A stretch of 64,000 bases of DNA from Bacillus sp. NTK074B (GCF_017303375.1 NZ_JAFKOH010000002.1:1-64000); one strand, 5' to 3'. Positions 52,905 through 62,733 are shown, numbered from the stretch's first letter. Numbers and translations: made by a program. The notes: generated by a model not told the origin, from the sequence alone.

Positions 52905-53897
52905 TCATCCTTCCTGAACAGCGTTCGATTTCCCTTTGATTTCATAATGTAAATATTTTTGAACCAGATCTATAGTGATCGCACCTAATTTATTCCCTTG
53001 ATCATCCACTACAATCACTTGTTCAGCTTCTTGGTTCAATAGCATGGACAACGTATTCCTGAGATCATGTCGAACATGGATCGTTTTAGTATCAGGAATC
53101 GATTCGTCAAAATCCGCTAACCCTATGATACTCTCCAGATCCGAAATTGTATGCAGACTGAGACTCTTTATGGCCCGGTCCTTTCCGAAGAACTCATACA
53201 CAAAGTCACTCTTTGGACGAACAAGCATCTCGGAAGGTGTATCATATTGCATGATTTCCCCTCCGCGTAATAATACAATTTTATCTGCCATCTTAATGGC
53301 TTCGTCAATATCATGACTGACAAACAAGATGGTCTTCTTTACTTCCCTCTGAATCTGCAGAAATTCATCTTGAATTTTTTCACGAATAATCGGATCTAAT
53401 GCTCCAAATGGCTCATCCATCAACATGACAGGAGGATCTGCAGCAAGTGCACGGATGACACCGATACGCTGTTGTTGTCCACCTGATAATTCATGGGGAT
53501 ACCGTTTGCCGAATTGTTCACCCTTCAGCCCTATCATATCCATTAACTTATTAAATCGGTCCTTCTTTTTCTTCTTGCCCCAACCTAACATATCCGGGAC
53601 AATCATAACGTTCTCTTCTATTGTCATATTCGGAAACAAACCGTTACTTTGGATGACGTATCCGATTTTCCTGCGAAGTTCGATTTGGTTTAATTCCATT
53701 GAATCCTGACCGTCGATGATGATCTTCCCGTCAGTTATCGACTCCAACCGGTTCACCATTCGCAATAAAGTGGTCTTACCACAACCGGATGGACCCAGTA
53801 ATACGACAATGTGACCTTCTTCAACGGTAAAGTCGACACCCTTCACCGCTGTCACACTGCCTTCATATGTTTTGGTCGTATGATCAAACGTTATCAT
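52905..53897 (-). CDS. opuCA: Osmoprotectant ABC transporter ATPase with CBS pair (OpuCA-like)
   Basis: A 330-residue ATPase. Walker A is GPSGCGKTT, signature LSGGQQQRIG, Walker B VMLMDEPFGALDP, H-loop FVSHDID. Residues about 250-320 form a CBS domain region (TIHVRHDLRNTLSMLL, VIVVDDQGNKLGAI), the element that senses ionic strength in OpuA and OpuC importers. ATG has AGAGGTGAAG upstream. Four bases separate its stop from the next start. Confidence 0.9.
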   Translation of the reverse strand: MITFDHTTKTYEGSVTAVKGVDFTVEEGHIVVLLGPSGCGKTTLLRMVNRLESITDGKIIIDGQDSMELNQIELRRKIGYVIQSNGLFPNMTIEENVMIVPDMLGWGKKKKKDRFNKLMDMIGLKGEQFGKRYPHELSGGQQQRIGVIRALAADPPVMLMDEPFGALDPIIREKIQDEFLQIQREVKKTILFVSHDIDEAIKMADKIVLLRGGEIMQYDTPSEMLVRPKSDFVYEFFGKDRAIKSLSLHTISDLESIIGLADFDESIPDTKTIHVRHDLRNTLSMLLNQEAEQVIVVDDQGNKLGAITIDLVQKYLHYEIKGKSNAVQEG

Positions 53898-53915
53898 TAC
53901 TTCACCTCTTTTACT

Positions 53916-54566
53916 TTATGCAATGCTTTTTGGGGTATATCGTTTTTGGATCCATAACAAAATGCCATCAGCAATCATGGCCAATATGGCCACTGCAACC
54001 GATCCACTGATGATCAAGTAGTTATCCCCCCTGGAAATCCCTTGAGTGATAAGCACTCCTAATCCGCCGGCACCGATATATGCTGCAATCACACCTATTC
54101 CGATATTCATTACAACAGCTGTGCGTATTCCTGCCATAATAACGGGAAATGCGTTTGGAATTTCCACTCTCAATAGGCGTTGATGGGTCTTCATCCCGAC
54201 TCCCTTTGCAGCATCGCGCATCTCTGGACTAACATTGCGAATAGCTGTATATGTATTCCGAATGATGGGAAGCTGAGAATAAAGGACCAATGCCACAAAG
54301 GCAGGAACAAACCCAATTCCCTGATTAACGATAGAGAAGATCGGAATCATCAATCCAAATAGGGCAATACTCGGGATCGTGAGCATAACAGATGCTATCT
54401 GCAAAACTGTTTCTGCCAGGTAGTCATTTGTTGTCAGATAGATTCCGAGAGGAACCCCGATTAAAAGTGCAACAATAATGGCAAGTCCCACAAGCACTGC
54501 ATGTTCTACCGTTAAATCAAGAATCCGGGGGGCATTGACCTCAAGAAATTTCATCCATTTATCCAC
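53916..54566 (-). CDS. opuCB: Osmoprotectant ABC transporter permease, first gene
   Basis: A 216-residue permease with about six helices and the coupling loop DAAKGVGMKTHQRLLRVEIP. The open frame runs up to 54674, but GAAGGAGGGAGTACAT before GTG 54566 marks the start, and the N-terminal 36 codons of the longer frame lack membrane character. The gene order here is permease, ATPase, permease, binding protein, which differs from opuCA-CB-CC-CD of B. subtilis. Confidence 0.84.
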   Translation of the reverse strand: MDKWMKFLEVNAPRILDLTVEHAVLVGLAIIVALLIGVPLGIYLTTNDYLAETVLQIASVMLTIPSIALFGLMIPIFSIVNQGIGFVPAFVALVLYSQLPIIRNTYTAIRNVSPEMRDAAKGVGMKTHQRLLRVEIPNAFPVIMAGIRTAVVMNIGIGVIAAYIGAGGLGVLITQGISRGDNYLIISGSVAVAILAMIADGILLWIQKRYTPKSIA

Positions 54567-54827
54567 ATGTACTCCCTCCTTCATATATATGTATGGGCAA
54601 AATAAAAGCCGTCCAGGATCTAATATATCCTGACGACCCACGGAGTTAGTATAACCGTATAAATGCGCCAACATTCTTATTCCCTCTTATTCGGGTCTCG
54701 AAACATATTATTACATATGACGGCCTTTAGCAGAGGGGGTGAATCTGAATTTACTAACAGCCATTTCGAATTTACATTGTCATTACATGTTTTGGAAATG
54801 GGTTCTTTGAGTTCTTCAAGCGTTTCG

Positions 54828-54862
54828 ATGAAAATAAAAACCTTCCCTATTTAACGGGAAGG
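54828..54862 (-). terminator. Terminator of the TetR gene
   Basis: On the minus strand CCTTCCC / GGGAAGG with an 8-nt loop (which holds the stop codon) is followed by TTTTTATTTT. Confidence 0.88.
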
Positions 54863-55728
54863 AGCTGCTTTTCTAAATCTTCGGCTTGTAGTTTAATTTC
54901 TTGTTCTTCCATCAACAATCTGAACAGACCTTTAATAATCAACTCATCTGGATCGGTTTCACGGCATTGCTCTAAAATCCTGTTTGCTATGTTCATAAGG
55001 TAGGGAACCTGAGTTGTGTTCAATTCTTTAATCTTATCATAGAGTGCCCTCCACGCATTTTCCCTTTTCTCAAAAGAGATGAAGGCTCCTTCCTTATCCA
55101 TGCTGACAGTAAAAGGCTTCATCAGATCATCGTCTAATAATGGAGCACTGTTACCATTTAGGAAATCACTTGCGAGGAGGGAAATTTGCCTGACAATATG
55201 CGTACCCAGTATTTCCGGATTCAGAGAATCATCATGTGAGATCATTAACATCATATAAGATGAATAGATTGATTGTGTCATCCACATCAGGTCCCATTTA
55301 TAAGGACTGATCTCATCTCCGTAAACTGCCAAGAGATTGCGTTCGAGCCAGCTGAACAGCCTCCCCCTCATACGGTGTTCCATGGCATGCAGCTTTTCAC
55401 TATTCTTGGCCGACTCCCCTCTCATGTGCATCTTCATATAGGATTTGTACTCTAAAATTCCTTCGAATTGAACTTGGAACTGTTTGGCGAATCGCTCCAA
55501 TGGAGGCAGGTTCCCATCCAGTCCTACAACGAATGCCCGTTCAAATACGAGTTGCTGATAATGTTCATATATCGATATGATTAGATCTTCCTTAGATTGA
55601 AAAAATGTGTAAAGTGAACCCTTTGATATACCCACACTATCGGCAATCTGCTGCATAGAAGTCTGATTATATCCATAAGCTGCAAAGAGTTCCACTGCTG
55701 ATTCAAGTATCGCCTTCCTTTTATCCAT
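54847..55728 (-). CDS. yerO: TetR family repressor, YerO-like
   Basis: A 293-residue regulator. The helix-turn-helix is near residues 25-45 (TSMQQIADSVGISKGSLYTFF, in part MQQIADSVGISKGSLYTF). The rest is the helical ligand domain, longer than in many TetR proteins and like B. subtilis YerO (about 289 residues). YerO is the neighbour and repressor of swrC in B. subtilis, which matches this layout. The start is ATG after GAGGTGTAG. Confidence 0.85.
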   Translation of the reverse strand: MDKRKAILESAVELFAAYGYNQTSMQQIADSVGISKGSLYTFFQSKEDLIISIYEHYQQLVFERAFVVGLDGNLPPLERFAKQFQVQFEGILEYKSYMKMHMRGESAKNSEKLHAMEHRMRGRLFSWLERNLLAVYGDEISPYKWDLMWMTQSIYSSYMMLMISHDDSLNPEILGTHIVRQISLLASDFLNGNSAPLLDDDLMKPFTVSMDKEGAFISFEKRENAWRALYDKIKELNTTQVPYLMNIANRILEQCRETDPDELIIKGLFRLLMEEQEIKLQAEDLEKQLLPVK

Positions 55729-55807
55729 TTTCTACACCTCTATATTTAAAAAACATTCACTCTCTCATTTTAACCATACCCGAGGCAAATTAGAAGAGCA
55801 TTTATTC

Positions 55808-55848
55808 TTGACTACATTGGAATTTTAGGTAAAATGACTAGTGAGTCA
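55808..55848 (+). promoter_or_regulatory. swrC promoter with operator 1
   Basis: TTGACT (55808-55813) and TAAAAT (55830-55835), 16 bp apart, form a sigma-A promoter toward swrC. Directly after the -10 box, at 55835-55848, is TGACTAGTGAGTCA, a dyad with arms TGACT / AGTCA around 4 bases. A repressor bound there would block start of transcription. Confidence 0.65.
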
Positions 55849-55901
55849 TCTAATGTAAATTCCATTATATCAATGTTCCATCGCTTCTCATTCTAATCTA
55901 G

Positions 55902-55915
55902 TGACCAATTAGTCA
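55902..55915 (+). promoter_or_regulatory. Candidate TetR operator 2
   Basis: TGACCAATTAGTCA repeats the TGAC-N6-GTCA pattern of operator 1, 67 bases further on, and just 11 bases before the swrC ribosome binding site (AAAGGAGG). Confidence 0.6.
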
Positions 55916-55940
55916 AACGTTATTAAAGGAGGTTTCATGC

Positions 55941-58900
55941 ATGTTAAAATCTATTCTAAATCGTTCGAAAATCGTGTTGATATTCGTCATATTATTTGTC
56001 ATTATCGGGATTTTCACGTTTATCCAATTACCCCAAAGGGAGATACCTGAAACAAGTGTCAACATTGGCACGGTGACGACTGTTTACCCTGGTGCAACAG
56101 TTGATTCAGTCGAAAGGAGGGTAACCAATCCCATTGAATCATCATTGCAAGCAATCGATGGCATCAAGGAGATTAACTCTTCTTCAGCAGCAGGTTTCTC
56201 TACTATCATTGTAGAGGTTGAAGACGGCAAAGACAAAAAGGAAGTGTTCGGCGATGTCCGACAAGCCGTCTCGGATGCTTCAACATCATTTCCGGAAGAG
56301 GCATTCGATCCTGAAGTAAATGAATCCACTGTAAAAATGCCAATTGTTTCATACCACATAACGAGTGACAAGAAAGAAACACTTCTTGAGTTGGATGAAG
56401 AAATAAACAACTGGAAAGAAGAAGTGGAGGATTTATCTGGTGTCTCCAGCGTGACAGTGAAAGGACTCCCTGAAGAAGAAATTGTCATCGAACTAAAGCA
56501 GGACGAATTAAAAGCCTCGGGCCTTAATCCTTCGGCTATCATGAGTGCAATCAATGATGAGTATTATCCTACCCCACTTGGAAAGCAGGAAGTGGACAAT
56601 AAGGTAGTACAATTAACCGTTGATCACTTTACCACTCTCGATGAAATGAACGAACTATTCGTCGGTAAGAACCCTCAAGGTGAATCGGTTTTTCTTAAAG
56701 ACATAGCTAACGTAGAGACTGCCCCTAAGGAACTCAAAGACATTGTAACCTTTGAAGGAAAGCCTTCCGTTTCGTTTACTGCATTTGTACAACCAGGCGA
56801 AGATATTCCAACGGTTGATGAAAGAGTAAGTGATAAAGTGGAGGAACTGTCAGAATCCCTTCCAACTGATGTAAAGCTTGTGCCCTACTATTCCCAGGCA
56901 TCCACAGTCACCAATATATTCGATGGACTCTTTATGTCCCTCGCCATTTCCGTTGTTGCGGTCATTCTGACTACCGCCCTTGGATTGACGGTTTCTGGTG
57001 CCTTTGTTGTAGCACTAGCTGTACCGATTTCCGTGCTAATGGGATTAATACCGCTTCCATTTGCAGAAGTGGACTTAAATCAGATTTCCGTTATCGGAGC
57101 GATTATTGCACTCGGTATCCTGGTCGATGACTCGATTGTGGTCAACGACAATATTCAACGTCGATATAAACTTGGTGATGGAGCATTAACGGGTGCTGTA
57201 ACAGGAGTGAAAGAGATTTGGGTTTCGATTGTCACTTCCTCTCTTGCCATAGTTTTTACATTCCTGCCTCTTATCTTCTTGTCAGGTGGAAATGGGGCAT
57301 TCATAAGGGCATTACCGACTGTCTTGATTACGACTATCATTGCTTCAACACTCGTTGCATTGATTTTTGTTCCCATCATGAGATACTTGCTTTATAGTAA
57401 AACGAAGAAAAAGGTATCCGATGCTCCCGGGTTATTCGGAAAGCCTTTGAATAAACTTGCAGATTTCTATGCAGATACTATTTTGACGAAGTTTTCAAAA
57501 AGGCCCTTTGTCGTTTCTGCCATCGGACTGGTCTTCACGACGGCGATCTTTGGCTTGATTGCCCTGACTCCATTTGAATTCTTCCCATCAGCCGATCGTG
57601 AAGAAGTAACCGTTGATGTCACCCTTCCTATTGGAACAACGATCGAAGAAACTTCCACCACTCTGCATGAAATAGAAGAACTCTTAAAGACAGATGATGG
57701 CGTCTATGAAACTTCTGCGTTCGCTGGTACCGGATTACCGAATCTTTTCAACAGTTCTCTATCAAATTCCGGACAGAACACTGGTCAACTTGTAGCAAGA
57801 GTCGATCGTAAAAATCAAACTGCACAAGGGTTGATTGATGACTGGACGGACAAATTACGTAAGGATTATCCTGAAGCGAAGATTTTCATGGAAACAATCC
57901 AGCAAGGTCCTCCTGCAGGAGCTCCTGTAACGGTTACCGTTTCAGGGCCCGATATCAATCAATTGATATCCCTAAGAGATGACATTTCCCCTGAAATTAA
58001 TGCGTTGGATACTGATCTCGTCGTTGACAATGTTGGAGATATGGAGCCAACGATCCAATATGTGCCGAATCGTGAAAAACTTGAAGAAAATGGAATGACT
58101 GTTAATGATGTAAGCCAACAGCTCCGTTTAGCTACAGAGGGCATTCCTATGAAGGCATTTGATAATGGAGTCACAAAGCGGGATATGACTCTTCTTATAG
58201 AAGCAAAGGATGATGAAGTCGACCTCGCTTCACTTGAAGTTCCTGCTAAAAGTGGTAATCCTGCAGGACCTCCAAAGCTGATTTCACTGGATCAGCTTGT
58301 TACTTCAGAGAAGAAGGAAGAACTCCAGCTTATTCCACACAAGGGCGGTGAACGGGCCATAACGATTCGTGCCTTCCCTGATGACGAGGAAAATTATAAA
58401 GAAAATGTACAGGAAATTGTTAAAGATGTCCGAAATGACTTAGATGACAAAAATTATTCCATCACGTTAGGCGGGGAAAACGAAGCGCAGAATGATTTCT
58501 TTGCAGAAATCACCATATTGTTTATCATTGTTATATTCTTGGTGTATCTGTTGATTGCCCTTCAATTCAATTCTTTATCACTTCCATTCCTTGTACTGGT
58601 TGCTGTATACCTGGCGATAGCAGGTGCGGTCCTCGGACTGTTTGTCACCCAAACACCCATCAGCTTCCTGGCCGTGATGGGAATGGTCTCACTGACTGGA
58701 ATTGTCGTAAGGAATTCCGTCGTATTAATTGAATTTATTGAGCAAGGGCTTAAGAATGGAATGAGTGTGAAGGAAGCAGTCGTTGAATCTGGCCGAACAC
58801 GATTACGTCCTATTCTTCTCACAGCACTCACCTCTATCGTGGCACTTATTCCAGTGGCAGTAAGCGGGGATGCACTATTTACTCCATTAGCCGTAACGAT

Positions 58901-59000
58901 TATCTCAGGTATCCTCTTTTCAGCTGTATTGACGCTGATTATTGTTCCAATGATGTACCTTGTCTTTAATCGGTTCAGAAGAAGAAAGGCTGAAGCTTAA
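55941..59000 (+). CDS. swrC: RND family efflux pump, SwrC/AcrB-like
   Basis: A 1019-residue pump with twelve membrane helices in two halves and two large outer domains. The proton relay is in ALGILVDDSIVVNDN (aspartate pair, first half). The second half has GMVSLTGIVVRNSVVLIEF. SwrC in B. subtilis exports surfactin and confers resistance and swarming ability; a closely related function is possible here, though no surfactin genes are in the window. It sits next to the TetR regulator exactly as yerO-swrC do. The ATG is preceded by AAAGGAGG. Confidence 0.9.
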   Translation: MLKSILNRSKIVLIFVILFVIIGIFTFIQLPQREIPETSVNIGTVTTVYPGATVDSVERRVTNPIESSLQAIDGIKEINSSSAAGFSTIIVEVEDGKDKKEVFGDVRQAVSDASTSFPEEAFDPEVNESTVKMPIVSYHITSDKKETLLELDEEINNWKEEVEDLSGVSSVTVKGLPEEEIVIELKQDELKASGLNPSAIMSAINDEYYPTPLGKQEVDNKVVQLTVDHFTTLDEMNELFVGKNPQGESVFLKDIANVETAPKELKDIVTFEGKPSVSFTAFVQPGEDIPTVDERVSDKVEELSESLPTDVKLVPYYSQASTVTNIFDGLFMSLAISVVAVILTTALGLTVSGAFVVALAVPISVLMGLIPLPFAEVDLNQISVIGAIIALGILVDDSIVVNDNIQRRYKLGDGALTGAVTGVKEIWVSIVTSSLAIVFTFLPLIFLSGGNGAFIRALPTVLITTIIASTLVALIFVPIMRYLLYSKTKKKVSDAPGLFGKPLNKLADFYADTILTKFSKRPFVVSAIGLVFTTAIFGLIALTPFEFFPSADREEVTVDVTLPIGTTIEETSTTLHEIEELLKTDDGVYETSAFAGTGLPNLFNSSLSNSGQNTGQLVARVDRKNQTAQGLIDDWTDKLRKDYPEAKIFMETIQQGPPAGAPVTVTVSGPDINQLISLRDDISPEINALDTDLVVDNVGDMEPTIQYVPNREKLEENGMTVNDVSQQLRLATEGIPMKAFDNGVTKRDMTLLIEAKDDEVDLASLEVPAKSGNPAGPPKLISLDQLVTSEKKEELQLIPHKGGERAITIRAFPDDEENYKENVQEIVKDVRNDLDDKNYSITLGGENEAQNDFFAEITILFIIVIFLVYLLIALQFNSLSLPFLVLVAVYLAIAGAVLGLFVTQTPISFLAVMGMVSLTGIVVRNSVVLIEFIEQGLKNGMSVKEAVVESGRTRLRPILLTALTSIVALIPVAVSGDALFTPLAVTIISGILFSAVLTLIIVPMMYLVFNRFRRRKAEA

Positions 59001-59012
59001 AGCAAATACGCC

Positions 59013-59043
59013 AAAGGGGGAGACATAGTCTCCCCTTTTTTAT
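59013..59043 (+). terminator. Terminator of swrC
   Basis: GGGGAGAC / GTCTCCCC with a 4-nt loop followed by TTTTTTA, about 25 bases after the swrC stop codon. Confidence 0.88.
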
Positions 59044-59192
59044 GATTAAATAAATCCTAAGATGGAAAGATTATAGAAATCCTTTCTTGTGTACTTAAGT
59101 ATCAAGGGACAGGATGAACATTCTTCTTGTGATATTTTCGTGCATCAAGCATGATAGATACGTGTAATAATTTATAATCTTGGAGGGAATTC

Positions 59193-60629
59193 ATGCCTGC
59201 TATAAATTCAAAAGCGATCCTCATAACTTTTATGATCGGTGCTTTCTTCGCTATATTAAATGAGACACTGTTAAATATCGCACTGACAGAATTAATGGAG
59301 GTATTTAACGTAGATGCTCCCACAGTTCAATGGCTTGCCACGGGATTCATGCTGGTTATGGGGGTTTTGATGCCTATTTCTGCCCTTTTGATCCAGTGGT
59401 TTACAACACGACAAATGTTCATAGGGGTCATGACTATATTTCTTCTTGGGACCATCATCGCAGCATGCGCCATAAATTTCCCCATGCTTCTTGCAGGGAG
59501 AATGATACAAGCTGTTGGAACAGGATTACTGATCCCTGTTATCATGAATGCTTTGCTGCTTCTCTACCGCCCGGAAGTTCGCGGAAAGATTATGGGTACA
59601 TTCGGTTTGGTCATCATGTTTGCACCGGCTATCGGACCTACTCTATCCGGTGTCATCGTTGATTTACTGGGATGGAGATGGTTGTTCATCACCGTCATTC
59701 CATTTGCCGTGTTTGCTATTCTGTTTGCACTGAAATATCTACAAAATGTTGGTGAAGTGACTCGGCCTGGTGTCGATGTGTACTCCATCATCCTTTCATC
59801 CATAGGAATTGGCGGCATTGTTTACGGTTTCAGTGCTGCAGGTGAAGAAGAAGCGGGATTCACTTCTATTAAGATCATTATCATCATAGCGGTTTCGATC
59901 TTCAGCATCATTCTGTTTGTATTCCGTCAATTGAAGCTTACTGAACCGCTCCTTGATGTTCGCGTTTTCCAATATAAAAGCTATACAAGAGGGGTGACAA
60001 TCTTCGTCATTGTCATCATGGCTATGTTTGCTTCTGAAATCGTGATGCCGATGTATCTTCAGGGACCTCTGGGATATTCAGCTAAAACAGCAGGGTTATT
60101 GTTACTCCCTGGTGCCCTATTGAATGGACTTATGTCTCCAACGATGGGCTCACTATTCGATAAATACGGACCTAGAAAACTGATCATTCCAGGTACATTC
60201 ACACTGGTGGGAGTCATGATATTCTTCAGTACAATCAATCCGTCAACACCTATTTGGCTTTTTGTTCTCGTTTACATCATTCTCATGCTATCCATTTCAG
60301 CCATCATGATGCCGGCACAGACGAACGGGTTAAACGAACTTCCGAAACACCTGTATCCGCACGGGACCGCCATTGCCAATACTTTGCAACCCGTTGCAGG
60401 TGCCCTGGGTGTCTCCATCTTTGTCAGCATCATGACACAAAGTCAGGCAGGATATATTGAAGGGCAGTCAGGTGTAAGAACGGAACAAATCTTTCATAAC
60501 GCCATGACCTATGGCGTTCATCATGCCTATTGGTTCGCACTATTCTTGGCGGCAATCGCATTCTTCACTTCATTGTTTGTACGCAAAGCGATTGCACCGG
60601 ATTTTGAAAAAGCCGAACTGGAAAATTAA
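59193..60629 (+). CDS. DHA2 family MFS drug efflux transporter
   Basis: A 478-residue exporter with about 14 membrane helices. The DHA2 motif D1-like segment NETLLNIALTEL is near residues 25-36, the antiporter motif GTGLLIPV near 110 and GPTLSGVIVD near 145 (motif C, G-P-x-x-x-G). It is proton-driven and exports multiple drugs or lipids; lincomycin exporter LmrB is a well-studied relative. The start ATG has GGAGGG. It follows swrC by 192 bases beyond a terminator, so it probably has its own promoter. Confidence 0.88.
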   Translation: MPAINSKAILITFMIGAFFAILNETLLNIALTELMEVFNVDAPTVQWLATGFMLVMGVLMPISALLIQWFTTRQMFIGVMTIFLLGTIIAACAINFPMLLAGRMIQAVGTGLLIPVIMNALLLLYRPEVRGKIMGTFGLVIMFAPAIGPTLSGVIVDLLGWRWLFITVIPFAVFAILFALKYLQNVGEVTRPGVDVYSIILSSIGIGGIVYGFSAAGEEEAGFTSIKIIIIIAVSIFSIILFVFRQLKLTEPLLDVRVFQYKSYTRGVTIFVIVIMAMFASEIVMPMYLQGPLGYSAKTAGLLLLPGALLNGLMSPTMGSLFDKYGPRKLIIPGTFTLVGVMIFFSTINPSTPIWLFVLVYIILMLSISAIMMPAQTNGLNELPKHLYPHGTAIANTLQPVAGALGVSIFVSIMTQSQAGYIEGQSGVRTEQIFHNAMTYGVHHAYWFALFLAAIAFFTSLFVRKAIAPDFEKAELEN

Positions 60630-60646
60630 TTGGATTTATTTAATTG

Positions 60647-60685
60647 AACGAAAAGCTGATGAATAATTGGCTTTTCGTTTTTTTA
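60647..60685 (+). terminator. Terminator of the MFS gene
   Basis: AACGAAAAGC / GCTTTTCGTT with a 13-nt loop followed by TTTTTTA, about 18 bases after the stop. Confidence 0.88.
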
Positions 60686-60686
60686 T

Positions 60687-61184
60687 AAGGCTGTTTTTGT
60701 AAACATTGTGTCTTTTGGATGTAGCAAGTGGCTGTTGATTTCCGCTACAGGTGCTCGCTTTCCGAGGGGCTGTTCGAGCCGCCTCTGCATCTTTCCCCCC
60801 AGGAGCGAGAATCAACTATACAGAAGAAATGTATTAGCATCATAAAGGAAATGTGGAGATAAATTATGCCGCTGCTTTTTCATTCGTTGTAATGAACGAT
60901 TTTATTTAATCATATTTCCTTTAACCTTCCATAATCGATGTTCACGTTCTATATTGCTCTGTGAATACTTTACTACTCTAGAGGGTGAAGGGGACTGCGT
61001 AGACTCCTACGGAAAACGGGCGTGCCGAGACCCCTGAAGCGGTTTTTCCTGAGGAGGCTCGGCTGAACGTCCGTGGAAAGCGGGACTGTTCCCTTCACCG
61101 TCCTGCACTACAACCTAAATGACAGAGCATCGTAAATCTTAGTTTGTATGCGGATAGCAACAATCTTTGCGAAAACAGACCTGT
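60687..61184. repeat. Dispersed repeat B, long copy 3
   Basis: The left end AAGGCTGTTTTTGTAAACA and right end CTTTGCGAAAACAGACCTG are inverted termini with mismatches. The element contains the left module (GATTTCCGCTACAGGTGCTC), the middle module shared with copy 1 (CTGCTTTTTCATTCGTTG), and the right module (CTCTAGAGGG...GACTCCTACGG...GTTCCCTTCACC). No open frame of its own is present. The rest of the gap to 61275 is 90 bp of leader for the DinB gene. Confidence 0.88.
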
Positions 61185-61275
61185 TAAAAAAAAGGGATTC
61201 AAAAGGGCTTTTGCTGTACGTACCTTTTATCCGGGAGTAGAATGGAATTTAGAGCAGATTAGAGGAGGACATGTC

Positions 61276-61773
61276 ATGGAGAAAGAGATTAAAACGATTG
61301 AAGATATTCGTTCTGAAGTATTAGATAGTGTAAACCATCTAACTGATGAGCAGTTGAACGAGGAATTGGAAGCCGACCGTTGGACAATCATGCAAGTGTT
61401 GGATCATCTCTATTTAATGGAAAGATCCCTTACGAAAACGATTCAATTGACGCTGGAAAAGGGTGAAGAGCAAGAAGTGGAATCAAAACCGGTTCACTTT
61501 ACCGTCGATCGTTCTACCAAAGTAGACGCACCACCCTTCGTCGTTCCAACAGAAGAGGAGCTGACCCTCCAAGAAATGAAAGATAAACTGGCATCTTCTC
61601 GAAACGATCTTCTAACTTTCCTGGATACAACAAGTAAGGAAGCCTTGCAGCGAAAAGCTTATCCTCATCCCATTTTTGGACATATCCGATTAGATGAATG
61701 GATTTCATTTATCGGGTTCCATGAAAAAAGGCATTTAGAGCAAATCGAAGAATTGAAAAAAAAATTATTCTAG
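61276..61773 (+). CDS. DinB family protein
   Basis: A 165-residue four-helix-bundle protein. Candidate metal ligands are the histidine of QVLDHLYLMERS and the histidines of GFHEKRHLEQIEEL. The frame is open from 61144 and would start inside repeat B, but the only good ribosome binding site, GAGGAGG, serves ATG 61276, so I take that. Role probably in thiol transfer or detoxification, as for other bacillus DinB proteins. Single gene. Confidence 0.82.
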   Translation: MEKEIKTIEDIRSEVLDSVNHLTDEQLNEELEADRWTIMQVLDHLYLMERSLTKTIQLTLEKGEEQEVESKPVHFTVDRSTKVDAPPFVVPTEEELTLQEMKDKLASSRNDLLTFLDTTSKEALQRKAYPHPIFGHIRLDEWISFIGFHEKRHLEQIEELKKKLF

Positions 61774-61901
61774 TAATCCATTGATTGTGTAAATTATCAC
61801 CTAAGCTTTTTACAACGAATTCTTTCCTTTAATTAAAATGAGGAATGATTTTACGATATATCTTTAGTTTATATTCACAAAGTTGATGATAAGTTCTGAC
61901 A

Positions 61902-61932
61902 GAAAAGCCCATCTAAAGAAAATTAGATGGGC
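61902..61932 (-). terminator. Terminator of the ABC-2 exporter operon
   Basis: On the minus strand GCCCATCTAA / TTAGATGGGC with a 6-nt loop is followed by TTTTCTG, starting seven bases after the stop codon. Confidence 0.85.
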
Positions 61933-61938
61933 AGTCCA

Positions 61939-62733
61939 TTACACATTCAAATCTCGTTTATCGTAAAACAGGAATGTAGAAAATGCTAAAACCACAATCA
62001 GAACAAGTGATATCCCTACAAAGATAAATTCAAGTCCTCCGCCATACATGACGTTCTTCGCTTCAAAGTACTTGAATGGGGTGAAGTATTTCAAGTGCTC
62101 GATTTTTTTACTTAAATCGATGGCAAAGGAAAGGATAAAGGTGAATAACAATACGCCCGTCGCAAATGACCCTGCTTTACCTGATTGTTTACTGTAAGAA
62201 GCTATCGCAGATCCACTTACTAAAAAGAGCACTTGCAATATGAACATTCCTAACATGGTGATTCCTATATCCCCTGCTATAGGTGTTTCACTGTAATGAC
62301 CCACAAACAACAAGGAGGAAATCCAGGCAGTTAGGGTTAGTATCCCAACCTGTGTCAAGGCAGCCAACAGCTTGATTCCTATAATATTCTTTCTCTTCAG
62401 TGGTTTGACGAACAAAAACTCTACTGTCTTATCCCTCTCTTCCTTGGAGATGATCGTTGCGCCAATCATGGCTGCATGAATGGTTGCCATTAACAAAATA
62501 TAAAGAAAGAGCATCCCATAGTATCCACTTGCCGTGGACAAATCCAGCGTACCGAACCCCAGAAATGCTTGTAACGATTTGGGCATTCCGGCCATCAAAT
62601 CATTCATGGACTGACCAGAAGAAGAATAGCCTGCATATTTCCCCATGCCGGATCCAATCAAAGCGACCATCCCCATGCACCAGATCATAAGGGACTTTCG
62701 ATGTGCCTTTAATTCTCTCACAAATACATTCAT
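61939..62733 (-). CDS. ABC-2 type permease
   Basis: A 264-residue membrane protein with about six helices and the charged N-terminal FVRELKAHRKSL typical of these export permeases. Helix FLFVKPLKRKNIIGIKLLA-type segment (in part VKPLKRKNII) follows the second helix. It is 33% like its neighbour permease in style, with shared blocks ELKA.RKS and KERDKTVEFLFVKPL. It forms a heterodimer with the neighbour permease. Last gene of the operon. Confidence 0.85.
   Translation of the reverse strand: MNVFVRELKAHRKSLMIWCMGMVALIGSGMGKYAGYSSSGQSMNDLMAGMPKSLQAFLGFGTLDLSTASGYYGMLFLYILLMATIHAAMIGATIISKEERDKTVEFLFVKPLKRKNIIGIKLLAALTQVGILTLTAWISSLLFVGHYSETPIAGDIGITMLGMFILQVLFLVSGSAIASYSKQSGKAGSFATGVLLFTFILSFAIDLSKKIEHLKYFTPFKYFEAKNVMYGGGLEFIFVGISLVLIVVLAFSTFLFYDKRDLNV

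Noticed and set aside
54590..54660. Riboswitch or attenuator ahead of the opuC operon
   Set aside because: A weak inverted repeat (CAGGATCTAATATATCCTG) followed by a short T tract on the minus strand was seen, but the stem is bulged and its position relative to a promoter cannot be fixed.
56084..56554. Minus-strand ORF of 156 codons inside swrC
   Set aside because: It is a shadow frame of the pump gene. Its serine-rich composition is typical of antisense reading of coding DNA.
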